Below, one piece after another: positions 36,848 through 46,142 of a DNA stretch of 64,000 nt (position 1 is its first letter; every line of letters starts with the position of its first letter). A program made the position numbers and the translations under genes. Under the pieces are notes generated by a model that made no database searches, had not been told where the DNA came from, and worked only from the letters and a program-made list of their open reading frames with translations. Source of the DNA: Bradyrhizobium canariense (GTDB lineage Bacteria; Pseudomonadota; Alphaproteobacteria; Rhizobiales; Xanthobacteraceae); NCBI RefSeq assembly GCF_900105125.1, contig NZ_LT629750.1:7591001-7655000 (forward strand), in the 5' to 3' direction.

Positions 36848-38526
36848 TAATTAATCGTCAGAGTTTCCCGCGTTCGCCGATGCAAGAAATGCTGGCGGCC
36901 TTGGCTCGCTCGGTCTGCGGGCCGCCCCGTTTTCGTACGGCGGCGCAGGAATTCGTCCGATACCGCATCGAAGGAGCTCGGCGCATCGTCATTTTTCCGG
37001 CGGTTGCGAAAGATTTGCTGGCGTTAACAGGATGTCAGGGCCTGGCCGTCGCCATTTGTCTCACATTTGCTGCAGCGGACGCGCGAGCGGCCGATGCCGC
37101 TCTCACACCCTCTGCGCCTTCCGCCGACGCCTGCCTGCCCATTGACATGCCAGACAGGGATTCTCTTTTCTCCGCGCCCAAAAAGGTTTTTGCCCATTAT
37201 TTCAACCGCTTTCCATTGTCCTTGGATAATAAGGAAGCGAGTGTTGATTACTATGCGACCGAATATCTGAACCCTGAAGGCGAGCGCGGCAAATGGCGTG
37301 CTGAAGGTGGCTTTTTGCGCAGCCGTCCCTTTCCGGTGCCGGTGGGGCCGAACTCGGAGTACGTCATCGAAAACCTCAAGAGGGAAATCAGGCTCGCGCT
37401 TTCGCGCGGCATTACGGGCTTCACGTTTGATATTTTGGCTCTCGGTGACATCCAGCCGGGATCATATCTACCCAATATGCTGAAGGCTGCATCCGAGGTC
37501 GATCCTCGTTTTCAAATCGTTTTAATGCCTGACATGGCATCGTTGGGGCCCAACACGGATAATCTGATAACGATTATCAAGACCTTGTATGACCAGCCGG
37601 GACTTTTGCATTTCTCGGACGGACGTTTGGTGATCGCGCCGTTCCTGTCAGAATCCGTTTCGCCTGAAGCGTGGGGCGCCCTGAAATCGCAATTGGCGCA
37701 GGATGAGCTCAAGATCGCATTCGTGCCAACGTTTCTGAACCAGAAGTATATTGCGAAGTATAAGGCCGTAAGTGATGGCTTTGGTACCTTCGGTACGCCT
37801 CTTCCGCGAGAGGGAGCCACAATCAAGACTGGCGCCTTGGCCGCTCATGCGGAAGGAAAATTATTCATGGCCGGTATCAGTGGCCAGGGTTATCGCCCGA
37901 AGGAATATCGCTACTGGGAAGCTCAGGGTAGCCTAGCCTATCGTAATTCGTGGCTTGGCGCCATTGGAGGCGGTGCGGACTGGATACAGCTCACGACGTG
38001 GAATGATTTCAGTGAGTCGACGCAAGTCTTGCCCTATACGGACCGATCGGGCTCATCAGGTACCGGCTATTTCAACTTGACCGGCTTTTATGCGAGCTGG
38101 TTCCTGACCGGAAAAGCGCCGTCGATTACCCACGATGTTCTCTATTATTTCTATCGCAGGCAATCGCTCGGCGCCACGGCTCCAAAGGCCGGGCAGCAAG
38201 TGAAGAACGCGGTTTTCTGGCCGTTCGGACGGGACATCATTGAAGTGCTGGGATTCCTGAAAACGCCAGGCACGCTCGAGATATCAATCGGCGACAAAAA
38301 TTATACAAAGGAAGTCGATGCCGGCATACAGTCGTTTTCCGTGCCGCTGGGCGCCGGAACGCCGCACTTTTCACTCTTGCGCGACAACCATACCGTGATT
38401 TCCTTTGAAGGGACGACGCCGATCGTTGGAGAATCTGACCTGCCGGGTGGGTATGCTGACCTTACCTACTGGAGCGGCAGCGCCTCGTCGGGTGGGACGT
38501 GTTTTACCGACGCGATTCGGTGGTGA
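36844..38526 (+). CDS. GH71-like (endo-1,3-alpha-glucanase family) exported glycoside hydrolase
   Basis: A 560-residue protein with features of glycoside hydrolase family 71: KVFAHYFNRFPLSLDN at the domain start, ALSRGITGFTFDIL, VLMPDMASL, and QLTTWNDFSESTQVLPY, the WND(F/Y)xES motif of the family. The secretion signal is unusual: the hydrophobic segment (GLAVAICLTFAAADARAADA) lies at about residues 65-84, after a long basic N-terminal part, so the true start may be later or the protein may be anchored. The ATG overlaps the glycosyltransferase stop. A glycanase in a biosynthesis locus could trim or release the polymer; its linkage specificity here is not known. Confidence 0.78.
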   Translation: MIINRQSFPRSPMQEMLAALARSVCGPPRFRTAAQEFVRYRIEGARRIVIFPAVAKDLLALTGCQGLAVAICLTFAAADARAADAALTPSAPSADACLPIDMPDRDSLFSAPKKVFAHYFNRFPLSLDNKEASVDYYATEYLNPEGERGKWRAEGGFLRSRPFPVPVGPNSEYVIENLKREIRLALSRGITGFTFDILALGDIQPGSYLPNMLKAASEVDPRFQIVLMPDMASLGPNTDNLITIIKTLYDQPGLLHFSDGRLVIAPFLSESVSPEAWGALKSQLAQDELKIAFVPTFLNQKYIAKYKAVSDGFGTFGTPLPREGATIKTGALAAHAEGKLFMAGISGQGYRPKEYRYWEAQGSLAYRNSWLGAIGGGADWIQLTTWNDFSESTQVLPYTDRSGSSGTGYFNLTGFYASWFLTGKAPSITHDVLYYFYRRQSLGATAPKAGQQVKNAVFWPFGRDIIEVLGFLKTPGTLEISIGDKNYTKEVDAGIQSFSVPLGAGTPHFSLLRDNHTVISFEGTTPIVGESDLPGGYADLTYWSGSASSGGTCFTDAIRW

Positions 38527-38529
38527 CCA

Positions 38530-40041
38530 GTGCTTCTTAAAAGATCGAGATCAAATATTCCGATGCAAGGCCGGCCTGGAAAACGACTTGACTGGATCAC
38601 CCTGGTCTATGGACTCGGGCTTACGGCCTTTCTGCTCGTCGTATTTGGTCAAGCGACGAATGCAATCTATGACTATCCGGTGGAATTTCTACTGTGCTTT
38701 ATCAATGGCGGCCTTTCAATTTGGGGGCAATTGCTGTCGGTGCGACGAGAGGCCTCTATTCACTTTATCTCCTTCTTCTTTTGTTTTCTGTTTATGTCCG
38801 CCGCTCCGATTGTTCAGTTCGGGGCTTACAATGCCACAATTTTCGGAGTTGGCCATTTAGCTTTGTGGGCTGCTGCGAACGCGCTGGTGTTTACGTCTAT
38901 CGGGATTTTCTACACGTATCGGCTTAAGACGCCTGAGAATGAAGCCAAAACACCGGCCAGAAGATCAGTCCCCCCCTCGGGCATAAATTACTTCCTGGTA
39001 TTTGCGACAACGATCTTCGCCTCGGCTACTGCGATCGTGCTGTTCAGAAACGTTCTTTTCACAAGTCGTACTGATTTTTATGACGAAACGCTGAGCATTT
39101 TTGGCGACGCACCAACGGCGATGTTGGCAACGACTTTTCTGCTGTCGACCCCACTATTCGCGGCGATCATCGGACTGCGGGCTTCGATCGCTAGTCGCAA
39201 TGCGATATGGACCATATTATTTTCCGGCGCCTGCGTGATGGCTGCGGTCCCGAACAACCCTGTAATCCAGCCGCGATATCAACTGGCAGGCCTGGCGTTC
39301 TTTTTGATCGACTACATGTTTTATGGAAAAAAGACCAAGGCATTGGTAGTTCTGTTGATTGCGGGTGTCTTGCTTGGTCCGGCTTTTCAGTCGTTTCGGC
39401 ACAGTGATCCGACCGACCAGAGTTCATTTTCTTCGGATGAAAATAAGCTGGTTGGTGAAACGCTTCTTGCAATGGACTACGACGCATTTTCGATGTCCTG
39501 CTATACGGTACTGACCGTGGAGAATGACGGGATTTCGTGGGGGTCAAATATTGTCGGTGCGGTGCTGTTCTTTGTGCCACGAGCCTTGTGGCCGGGAAAG
39601 CCGCCACCAACGTCCTGGGTAATTTACGATATGATGTCGCACTTTTCTGACGTGCGGACAGACAATCTTTCAACGCCGCTAATGGCCGAGGGGTACTATG
39701 CATTCGGATGGTTGGGCGCCTTGGGCATAGGTGTCCTTTATTGGTGGCTTGTTTCCGGAGTTATCGAATTCTCTCGGGAAAAATTTGATTCGTGGTTGTT
39801 CTTGTTCCGTTGCGTATTCGCCGGCCTCGTATTGATAATTCTGCGTGGAACGCTAACCGTCGGTGTCAGCGCTCTCGCGAGTTACTGTGTAGCTGCGGCG
39901 ATTCCATTGTTTTTAATTAGGAGCCGCTTTGGGATACCGCGCTCTCTCGCTTCAACCCCTGAGCGTCACGCCTCGACGTTGCGAACACGAACTAAGTATT
40001 CCCATTCACCAGTTAAATCAGCGCGTCTCGGGGGTGACTGA
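38530..40041 (+). CDS. wzy: Wzy-like polysaccharide repeat-unit polymerase
   Basis: A 503-residue inner-membrane protein with about 11-13 hydrophobic segments and a large periplasmic loop containing DAFSMSCYTVLTVEND and VLFFVPRALWPGKPPP, then MAEGYYAFGWLG. The FVPRxLWPxKP motif is typical of the oligosaccharide repeat unit polymerase family. It should polymerise the lipid-linked repeat units delivered by the flippase. It starts with a GTG 3 bases after the glycanase stop. The hydrophilic tail of about 40 residues is rich in Arg and Ser. Confidence 0.82.
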   Translation: MLLKRSRSNIPMQGRPGKRLDWITLVYGLGLTAFLLVVFGQATNAIYDYPVEFLLCFINGGLSIWGQLLSVRREASIHFISFFFCFLFMSAAPIVQFGAYNATIFGVGHLALWAAANALVFTSIGIFYTYRLKTPENEAKTPARRSVPPSGINYFLVFATTIFASATAIVLFRNVLFTSRTDFYDETLSIFGDAPTAMLATTFLLSTPLFAAIIGLRASIASRNAIWTILFSGACVMAAVPNNPVIQPRYQLAGLAFFLIDYMFYGKKTKALVVLLIAGVLLGPAFQSFRHSDPTDQSSFSSDENKLVGETLLAMDYDAFSMSCYTVLTVENDGISWGSNIVGAVLFFVPRALWPGKPPPTSWVIYDMMSHFSDVRTDNLSTPLMAEGYYAFGWLGALGIGVLYWWLVSGVIEFSREKFDSWLFLFRCVFAGLVLIILRGTLTVGVSALASYCVAAAIPLFLIRSRFGIPRSLASTPERHASTLRTRTKYSHSPVKSARLGGD

Positions 40042-40045
40042 TTAA

Positions 40046-40975
40046 ATGGCGACGAAAATCGCGTTCTTGGTCTTGGCTCATGGCGATCCGCATCATCTTG
40101 TGCGGTTATGCGCTTCAATAGGCCCGTATGACGACATCTTCCTTCACGTTGATCGTAAGACTCCAGATGACTTCTTTGCAGTTTCGCTCCCTTCAAATGT
40201 GCGGCTTGTTCAGCCCCGTACCGCCGTGCAATGGGCAGACGTTTCAATCGTGCACGCAACGCTGTCGCTCATCGAGAGCGCACTTGCCTTCTCGGATGGC
40301 TATCTGCGCTTGGTTTTGCTTTCCGGCGCCTGCTATCCGATAAGGCCGGTAGAGCGATTGCGCGAGCACTTTCTCGCGCGGCCAAATCAAAACGAAATAA
40401 GATACGTGAATCTTTTGGAAGGCCCAGAAAGTGCATTGCGTCGAATATCGCGCTGGCACTTTCGTCGGCCGCTGGATAGCAAGATCCGCAACGAAACGCT
40501 AGTTGGCGCCGCCAGCAGAGCTGTCCGTAAGATTGCATATTTGGCAGGTCGGTCTGTGGATGACGGATTTAAACAGTATTTTCCTGATCTCGTTCCATAC
40601 TTTGGAAGCCAATGGTGGGCGCTGACGCCGGCTGCAGCGAATTATGCACTCGAGCGTTCGAAAGCTGCCCCCGAACTCCTTGCTTACATGCGCCACTGCT
40701 GGGCGCCTGACGAGGTGTATTTTCATACCGTGCTTGGTAACTCGGAATATGCCACTTCGCCGGAGCCGTATACGCAAGACCTTTCGCGCCTCGGAAATCT
40801 GCACATCGTTCAACGGGCTGCGTCCAAGATATTTCAATATTCCGACCTGCCTGAAGTGATGGCGAGCGACGCATTCTTCGTTCGCAAGTTGGCGACCGGA
40901 GTATCCGATCAACTTGCTGACGCGATCGATCAGAAGCTTCTCAATTCTCGAGAGAGTTCGACAGTAACATTTTAG
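40046..40975 (+). CDS. GT14-type beta-1,6-N-acetylglucosaminyl-transferase-like (core-2/I-branching) glycosyltransferase
   Basis: A 309-residue member of the Branch family. Diagnostic are KIAFLVLAHGDPHHLVRL at the N-terminus, DDIFLHVDRKTP, WADVSIVHATLSLIESAL, LLSGACYPIRP, YFGSQWWALT and CWAPDEVYFHTVLGNS. Family members are metal-independent transferases; bacterial ones add branch or side sugars to capsular and O-polysaccharides. It begins 4 bases after the polymerase stop and belongs to the same operon. Confidence 0.85.
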   Translation: MATKIAFLVLAHGDPHHLVRLCASIGPYDDIFLHVDRKTPDDFFAVSLPSNVRLVQPRTAVQWADVSIVHATLSLIESALAFSDGYLRLVLLSGACYPIRPVERLREHFLARPNQNEIRYVNLLEGPESALRRISRWHFRRPLDSKIRNETLVGAASRAVRKIAYLAGRSVDDGFKQYFPDLVPYFGSQWWALTPAAANYALERSKAAPELLAYMRHCWAPDEVYFHTVLGNSEYATSPEPYTQDLSRLGNLHIVQRAASKIFQYSDLPEVMASDAFFVRKLATGVSDQLADAIDQKLLNSRESSTVTF

Positions 40976-41120
40976 TCGACGGTTGATGTAAATCGAACTC
41001 GGAGTGAATTGCTTTCGGGGTGTTGGGTTTATTTCGAATCAGGATGGCCGGGATCGGTCGCAAATTCGCCTCCCGAAATTAGGAATCCGTGCCAGGTGAA
41101 AAAAGGAAAGGCAATGAATT

Positions 41121-42203
41121 GTGTCTAACGAGCTTGATGCCGTTATCACCACCTGGTTCGTCTCGGATGATCCAGAGCATGCGTCCTTTTTTCCCCAGAT
41201 CGGGGGGTCATCGGAAACAACAGAAGCCAAGGCAATTTACTGGCGCTGCATACTCTGCTTTTTCGCAAGCAGCATAGCCGTGAACCCACGCAATACCCAT
41301 GTCTTGTTTACAAATTCAAAATTACCGATTGTGGACGGCGTCGACGTGGCTCAGGCGTTTGATCAATGGCAGGTGAGGGTTGTCTATCTTCCGATCAGCT
41401 ATCGTTTGCCGCGCGGAAGAGTGGAAGCGTGGGGCAATCAATTCTACATCTTTGATATAATCAAATATCTGGCGGAATTTTGTGAAAACGAATGTTATCT
41501 GGTCCTCGATAGTGACTGCGTTTGGGTGCGACCTGTGACTGAGCTTGCAAAGGCGATCGGTCAACATGGCGTGTTGACTTATCTTATTGACGACCGGGAA
41601 CATCCAGAGGCCGAACCAATCAACGGATTATCGCGGCAAGGCATGGCTCGTTTTCTTGGCAGCGTGGGAGGTAAGCCCCGAGATTCGATTCCCTATTGTG
41701 GTGGCGAAATCTTTGCAGCAACTCGTGACGAAACAAAGCGGCTGGCGGGACAAATCGATCGCGTCTGGGCGCATGTTCTCGCCGATGAAAAAGACACGCC
41801 AAAAGAGGAAGCGCATTTGTTGAGTATTCTGTATGCGATGAATGAATACGAAGTTGGAACCGCCAACTCCTTTATTAAACGCATTTGGACGACCTTTAAG
41901 CGCAACAACGTTGAGGCTTCGGATGTCGACCTCACCATTTGGCATCTTCCATCTGAGAAAATGTTTGGCTTCCGACGTCTGTTTCGCAAGCTCGTGACTG
42001 GCCGGCATAATTATCGCGACCCCGCCGCCCTGGGTTTTCGTCCGGACGTTTACGGGTTGACGATGGGTCTTCCTCGCCGGAGTGCAAGTAAACTGGTACG
42101 CGATATTTCGGCAAAGCTCTTACAGAGGTTATATTCGCTCGACACGACGAAGCGGTTGCGGGCGGGTGTATCCATTTGGAACAAAAGTGGAACTTCGCGG
42201 TAG
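41121..42203 (+). CDS. Putative GT-A-type glycosyltransferase, family not recognised
   Basis: A 360-residue cytoplasmic protein without a family I can name. It opens with AVITTWFVSDDPEHASFF and has NTHVLFTNSKLPIVDG and then CYLVLDSDCVWVRP (about residues 126-139), where the DSD resembles the metal-binding DxD of GT-A glycosyltransferases. PYCGGEIFAATRDE would fit the acceptor-side loop. This makes a sugar transferase the best guess. GTG at 41121 is preceded by AAAGGAAAGG. It stands among other transferase genes in the polysaccharide locus. Confidence 0.65.
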   Translation: MSNELDAVITTWFVSDDPEHASFFPQIGGSSETTEAKAIYWRCILCFFASSIAVNPRNTHVLFTNSKLPIVDGVDVAQAFDQWQVRVVYLPISYRLPRGRVEAWGNQFYIFDIIKYLAEFCENECYLVLDSDCVWVRPVTELAKAIGQHGVLTYLIDDREHPEAEPINGLSRQGMARFLGSVGGKPRDSIPYCGGEIFAATRDETKRLAGQIDRVWAHVLADEKDTPKEEAHLLSILYAMNEYEVGTANSFIKRIWTTFKRNNVEASDVDLTIWHLPSEKMFGFRRLFRKLVTGRHNYRDPAALGFRPDVYGLTMGLPRRSASKLVRDISAKLLQRLYSLDTTKRLRAGVSIWNKSGTSR

Positions 42204-42690
42204 TATTCCGGTGGCGATTGGCTAGGACCTTTCGGTCTCGTGTCTTTTGACAGCGACATATCGCCCAAACCAGAGGATCGATTGAGGGTTTTTATTATCG
42301 CTCCGTCCCTGCATAATTCTGGTGTTTGCCGAATCTGGCGCGGGGTCTTGAGTTTCTGGTTCCATTAGCCAAGGCGGTTAAGCTGTGCGTTGTAACGGCC
42401 TGAATGTGCGCTACTTTAAGTGGAGGCGATAGTTTCGCTGCGCAAAGCCGCCTCGTAATCAGCAGCCGCGCCAATGCTCGAAGCGACGGTTGAGTGCCAT
42501 CAGGGTTGCTTCAGCCGCGGGAATTTTTCAGTAGGTAGTTTCGGGGTGAGAACCTACAATTGAGCCGTATTTACAACTTATCGGCCCCAAGATTTCATGG
42601 AATGGCCGCAAGATATCTGATGTGTGAAGTGATCATGCCAAGAAAAGCGATACCGTATTCAAGCCCTGTCGTTAGCAAGGTACGGCGTCT
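42204..42690. other. Long intergenic stretch inside the polysaccharide operon
   Basis: These 487 bases carry no credible gene. Weak inverted repeats occur (GTAGGT 42531-42536 with ACCTAC 42552-42557; a short GACC-TTTC-GGTC hairpin near 42228 followed by a T-rich run). The length is unusual for the interior of this locus, where most gaps are under 150 bases, and suggests a deleted gene or an insertion boundary. I recognise no remnant reading frame. Confidence 0.4.
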
Positions 42691-43767
42691 ATGCATGAGC
42701 TCCCGAAGAGGGAGCGCGGCAGCTTTGGGCAAGGTCATTTCGCTGTGAATCTGAACAGCGAGAGCGTGTCCGGGCACGAAAAGGACGTGTCCCCAATCGC
42801 GCGGGCAGGGCATCCGGCGCGCGGACTTCGAAGCGGCACAGATAAGCAGGCCGTCGCTTTTTTTACTCATGTGTTTAATCCTGCAATTGAGCTTCGTTAT
42901 CGAAAGCTGAAGGAAGAGTTGGGCAGTCGGGCGCAGATCTTTATCTTCGCGCCGTTGGGCACTTCAGTTCCTCATCAATATCTGGATGAAACCTATTTTT
43001 TCGACTATGACAGCCTCCGCTCTGGAGCGGTCCGCGTTAACGGCGACAAGATCATTCCCGGGAATGTACACCTGGCCCAGCTTGATTTTTATCGGCATCA
43101 TCCTGGGTTCGACTACTACTGGTTTATTGAATATGACGTCGTCTTTACGGGAGATTGGGCCACGCTGCTGGCTGCGGTAGAGAATGATCCCGCTGATCTT
43201 TTAGCCGCGCATGTTCGCAGCCTGGAAGAGGAGCCCGCATGGCCGTGGTGGGAGACACTCGAGCTTCCAGGCTGTTCTCTGTCTCAGGCAGAATGGTTAA
43301 GGGCGTTTTTCCCGGTCTATCGGATTTCGAACGACGGCCTTCGCAGTGTGGATGAGCATGTAAAGTTGGGATGGTCAGGTCATTTTGAAGGGCTCATTCC
43401 CTGCATCATCCGGGCCGCTTCCCTTTCAATTTCTGATCTCGGCGGATCCGGCAGGTGGACACCGCAGGACAGACGTCACCGTTTCTACAGCAGCTTCTCG
43501 TCTGATGCCGGCGTATCGCTGAACGCCGGAACACACCGTCACAGGCCGCCGCTTCAATTACCTCTCGTGCGAAGAAATACCATTTTTCATCCAGTAAAAG
43601 CTGGCTCTGCTGAGCAAAAAAAAGGGGTGGTCGAATTCGTGAAGCATCAATACCTCCGCGAGCTTCCGGTTCGTTGTGCGATTTCTCTTTACTATAATTT
43701 ACTCTCGCTTTGGCCGCTTCCACATAAGACGGAAAAATCGATCAAGGAATCGACTGATGTCGGTTAA
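42691..43767 (+). CDS. Protein of unknown function, possibly a GT-A-like transferase
   Basis: A frame of up to 358 residues that I cannot assign. The conserved-looking part begins about residue 53 (KQAVAFFTHVFNPAIELRYR) and contains YLDETYFFDYDSL and YYWFIEYDVVFTGDW, where EYD could be a metal-binding motif in a nucleotide-diphospho-sugar transferase fold. The N-terminal 50 residues look unlike coding sequence, so the real start may be one of the GTG codons at 42745, 42766 or 42787. Its place between two transferase genes is the main functional clue. Confidence 0.6.
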   Translation: MHELPKRERGSFGQGHFAVNLNSESVSGHEKDVSPIARAGHPARGLRSGTDKQAVAFFTHVFNPAIELRYRKLKEELGSRAQIFIFAPLGTSVPHQYLDETYFFDYDSLRSGAVRVNGDKIIPGNVHLAQLDFYRHHPGFDYYWFIEYDVVFTGDWATLLAAVENDPADLLAAHVRSLEEEPAWPWWETLELPGCSLSQAEWLRAFFPVYRISNDGLRSVDEHVKLGWSGHFEGLIPCIIRAASLSISDLGGSGRWTPQDRRHRFYSSFSSDAGVSLNAGTHRHRPPLQLPLVRRNTIFHPVKAGSAEQKKGVVEFVKHQYLRELPVRCAISLYYNLLSLWPLPHKTEKSIKESTDVG

Positions 43768-43965
43768 TCCCATCTTTGCAACGCGCGTTGCCAGCCTGTT
43801 TATGGCCTAGAATAAGGGCGGCTAGTGCATCCAGCACCGGATGGCGTCGCCGCGGTAACGTAAATCAGGTATATGATCAGCACTGAAATTAACGCGGTTC
43901 GTGTTCGTTACATTGCGCAATTTGCCGGGCATCAGTCCTGGATCAAAGTCGGATAGAAGGGGCTT

Positions 43966-45168
43966 ATGACCACCGAACTAGCGAGCAGCGACCGCCCATC
44001 CGAGATAACGGTCGCCCATATGCGCGAAGATTGGCTTCCTCTCAGTGAGAATTGGCTCCATAGCCTGCTGACGCACTTGCCTGATGGGGTGAAGAATCGC
44101 GTCGTGTGCGAGAGAGCCTTGAACCTGGACAAGTTTCCAGTCGATTCCATCCATGTAACGATGACCAGCCGATGGCTTCGTTCCCTTGCATTCAGGCGGG
44201 GGCTCGGCAAGTTCGTGCGTCGCTATGCGCGCGCCGATGTACTGCGCAGCATCTCGCCTCATATTATGCACAGCCATTTCGGTCAAAGTGGCTGGGAGAG
44301 TGTCGCGATAGCACGGCGATTGCGCGTTCCCCACATCGTTAGCTTCTACGGTTACGATGTGAATTTGCCGGATCGAGAAGACAGGTGGCGTCGCCGTTAT
44401 CGCGAAATGTTCGATCAGGCGTCTGCGGTGCTTTGTGAAGGCCCGCACATGATGGAGCAGATCATCGCCCATGGCGCGCGCCGAGAGCAGATGCGGCTGT
44501 TTCGGCTCGGTATTGCGCTCGATCGCTTTCCGTATCGGCCGCGCACATGGGCAAGGCAGGAGCCGTTAAGGGTGCTCATCGCCGGTCGGTTTGTCGAGAA
44601 GAAGGGAATGCCGTATGCCATCGACGCGCTTGCGCGCATTGCATCCCGCATACCGCTCGAGATTCATCTGGTTGGAGATGCCTACGAGAACGCTGCGAGC
44701 CAGGCTGAGAAATTACGCATCACGGAAGCGATCGAACGCGGTGGCCTCGCCGACCGTGTCGTCAGCCATGGCATGATTCCGTACGGATCCCTCATCGAAC
44801 TGGCCTACCGTTGTCACGTTTTTGTTTCGCCCAGCGTCCGGGCCGCAGATGGCGATACCGAAGGTGGTGCTCCCGTTGCTATTGCCGAGATGGCCGCAAG
44901 CGGCATGCCGATTGTATCAACAACGCACTGCGACATTCCCTACGCGGTGGGAGGTAGCGATAACGCGATGTTGGCGCCCGAGCGGGATGCGGACGCCTTG
45001 GCCGATCTACTGCTCAAGCTCGTCGAGAATCCAGGCAGCTGGCGGCCAATGCTCGATCGGGCCCGTGCCCATGTCGAGAATAACTATGAAATCATTAAAC
45101 AGGGCGGGCACCTTGCCCAGATCTATCGCGAGGTGATTAGCTCGCAACCGAAAACGGATAATGGTTAA
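43966..45168 (+). CDS. Glycosyltransferase, GT4 family (WcaL/AmsK-like)
   Basis: A 400-residue GT-B glycosyltransferase. Signature segments are ISPHIMHSHFGQSGWESV, IVSFYGYDVN, RVLIAGRFVEKKGMPYAIDAL, EIHLVGDAYE and the nucleotide-sugar site VSPSVRAADGDTEGGAPVAIAEMAASGMPIV. The HSHFGxxG motif and DGDxEGxPxxxxEA-like site place it near the colanic acid transferases WcaL and AmsK, which use UDP- or GDP-hexoses. The specific sugar is not predictable. It lies before rmlA with 80 bases between. Confidence 0.86.
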   Translation: MTTELASSDRPSEITVAHMREDWLPLSENWLHSLLTHLPDGVKNRVVCERALNLDKFPVDSIHVTMTSRWLRSLAFRRGLGKFVRRYARADVLRSISPHIMHSHFGQSGWESVAIARRLRVPHIVSFYGYDVNLPDREDRWRRRYREMFDQASAVLCEGPHMMEQIIAHGARREQMRLFRLGIALDRFPYRPRTWARQEPLRVLIAGRFVEKKGMPYAIDALARIASRIPLEIHLVGDAYENAASQAEKLRITEAIERGGLADRVVSHGMIPYGSLIELAYRCHVFVSPSVRAADGDTEGGAPVAIAEMAASGMPIVSTTHCDIPYAVGGSDNAMLAPERDADALADLLLKLVENPGSWRPMLDRARAHVENNYEIIKQGGHLAQIYREVISSQPKTDNG

Positions 45169-45248
45169 TATGTTGAATGTATTAATTCTCAACGGCGCCT
45201 GTCTTGATGGCGGACGACTTTGGATTGTGAACGGCTTGGGATCATGAA

Positions 45249-46142
45249 ATGACGACGAAAGGCATCATTCTTGCCGGAGGCAGCGGGACGCGCCTTTATC
45301 CCGCGACCAGCAGCATCAGCAAGCAGCTCCTGCCGATATATGACAAGCCAATGATCTATTACCCGCTCAGCACGCTCATGCTGGCTGGCATCACGAAGAT
45401 TCTGGTGATCACGCGGCCGGACGAACAGGCGCTGTTCGCGAATCTGCTGGGTGACGGAACGCAATGGGGATTGAACATAAGTTATGCGGTTCAGGCGGAG
45501 CCAAAGGGCATCGCCGAGGCCTTTATCATTGGTGAATCCTTCATCGGCCAAAGTCCCGTCGTTCTCGTGCTCGGTGACAACATCTTTTATGGCGAGGGAC
45601 TTGGACGGATACTGCAGGGCGCGATTGATATTGAGCACAGCGCACTGATTTTTGCCTACTATGTCACCGATCCGGAACGATATGGTGTCGTGGAATTCGA
45701 TGCCAAAGGAACGGTTGTCAGCCTGGAGGAAAAGCCCGCGATCCCCAGATCGTCATACGCGATAACCGGGCTGTATTCCTACGACTCGCGCGTTTGCGAT
45801 GTCGCGCGGAACACCAGGCCCTCCGCCCGAGGCGAGCTGGAGATCACCGCGATAAATCAATGGTACCTGTCGGAAGGCAATTTGCGCGTCGTGACATTGG
45901 GGCGGGGCATCGCCTGGCTGGACACAGGAACGCACGACGCGCTGCTGGAAGCGTCCAATTTCGTCGCGAGCATCGAACGGCGCCAGGGGCTGAAGATTGC
46001 TTCACCTGAGGAAATCGCCTACCGACGCGGTCTTATCGACGAGGAACAGCTGCTGCGTCTTGCCAAGCCGATGCTTTCCACGGACTACGGACGCTACCTG
46101 ACAAAGCTGGTTCTCGCGGAAAAAAGGTACTTCAGCGAATGA
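45249..46142 (+). CDS. rmlA: Glucose-1-phosphate thymidylyltransferase RmlA
   Basis: A 297-residue nucleotidyltransferase making dTDP-glucose from glucose 1-phosphate and dTTP. The N-terminal motif is KGIILAGGSGTRLYPAT followed by SKQLLPIYDKPMIYYPLSTL; further family marks are FIGQSPVVLVLGDNIFYG, SLEEKPAIP and AWLDTGTHDALLEAS. Length is standard for the large RmlA class. It feeds RmlB, encoded at 53802 on the other strand, and overlaps the aminotransferase gene by 4 bases. The neighbouring ATG at 45244 is followed at once by a stop, so 45249 is the start. Confidence 0.95.
   Translation: MTTKGIILAGGSGTRLYPATSSISKQLLPIYDKPMIYYPLSTLMLAGITKILVITRPDEQALFANLLGDGTQWGLNISYAVQAEPKGIAEAFIIGESFIGQSPVVLVLGDNIFYGEGLGRILQGAIDIEHSALIFAYYVTDPERYGVVEFDAKGTVVSLEEKPAIPRSSYAITGLYSYDSRVCDVARNTRPSARGELEITAINQWYLSEGNLRVVTLGRGIAWLDTGTHDALLEASNFVASIERRQGLKIASPEEIAYRRGLIDEEQLLRLAKPMLSTDYGRYLTKLVLAEKRYFSE

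Noticed and set aside
42560..42748. 62-codon frame in the polysaccharide locus gap
   Set aside because: No ribosome binding site and no family features; it overlaps the start of the next gene in another frame.
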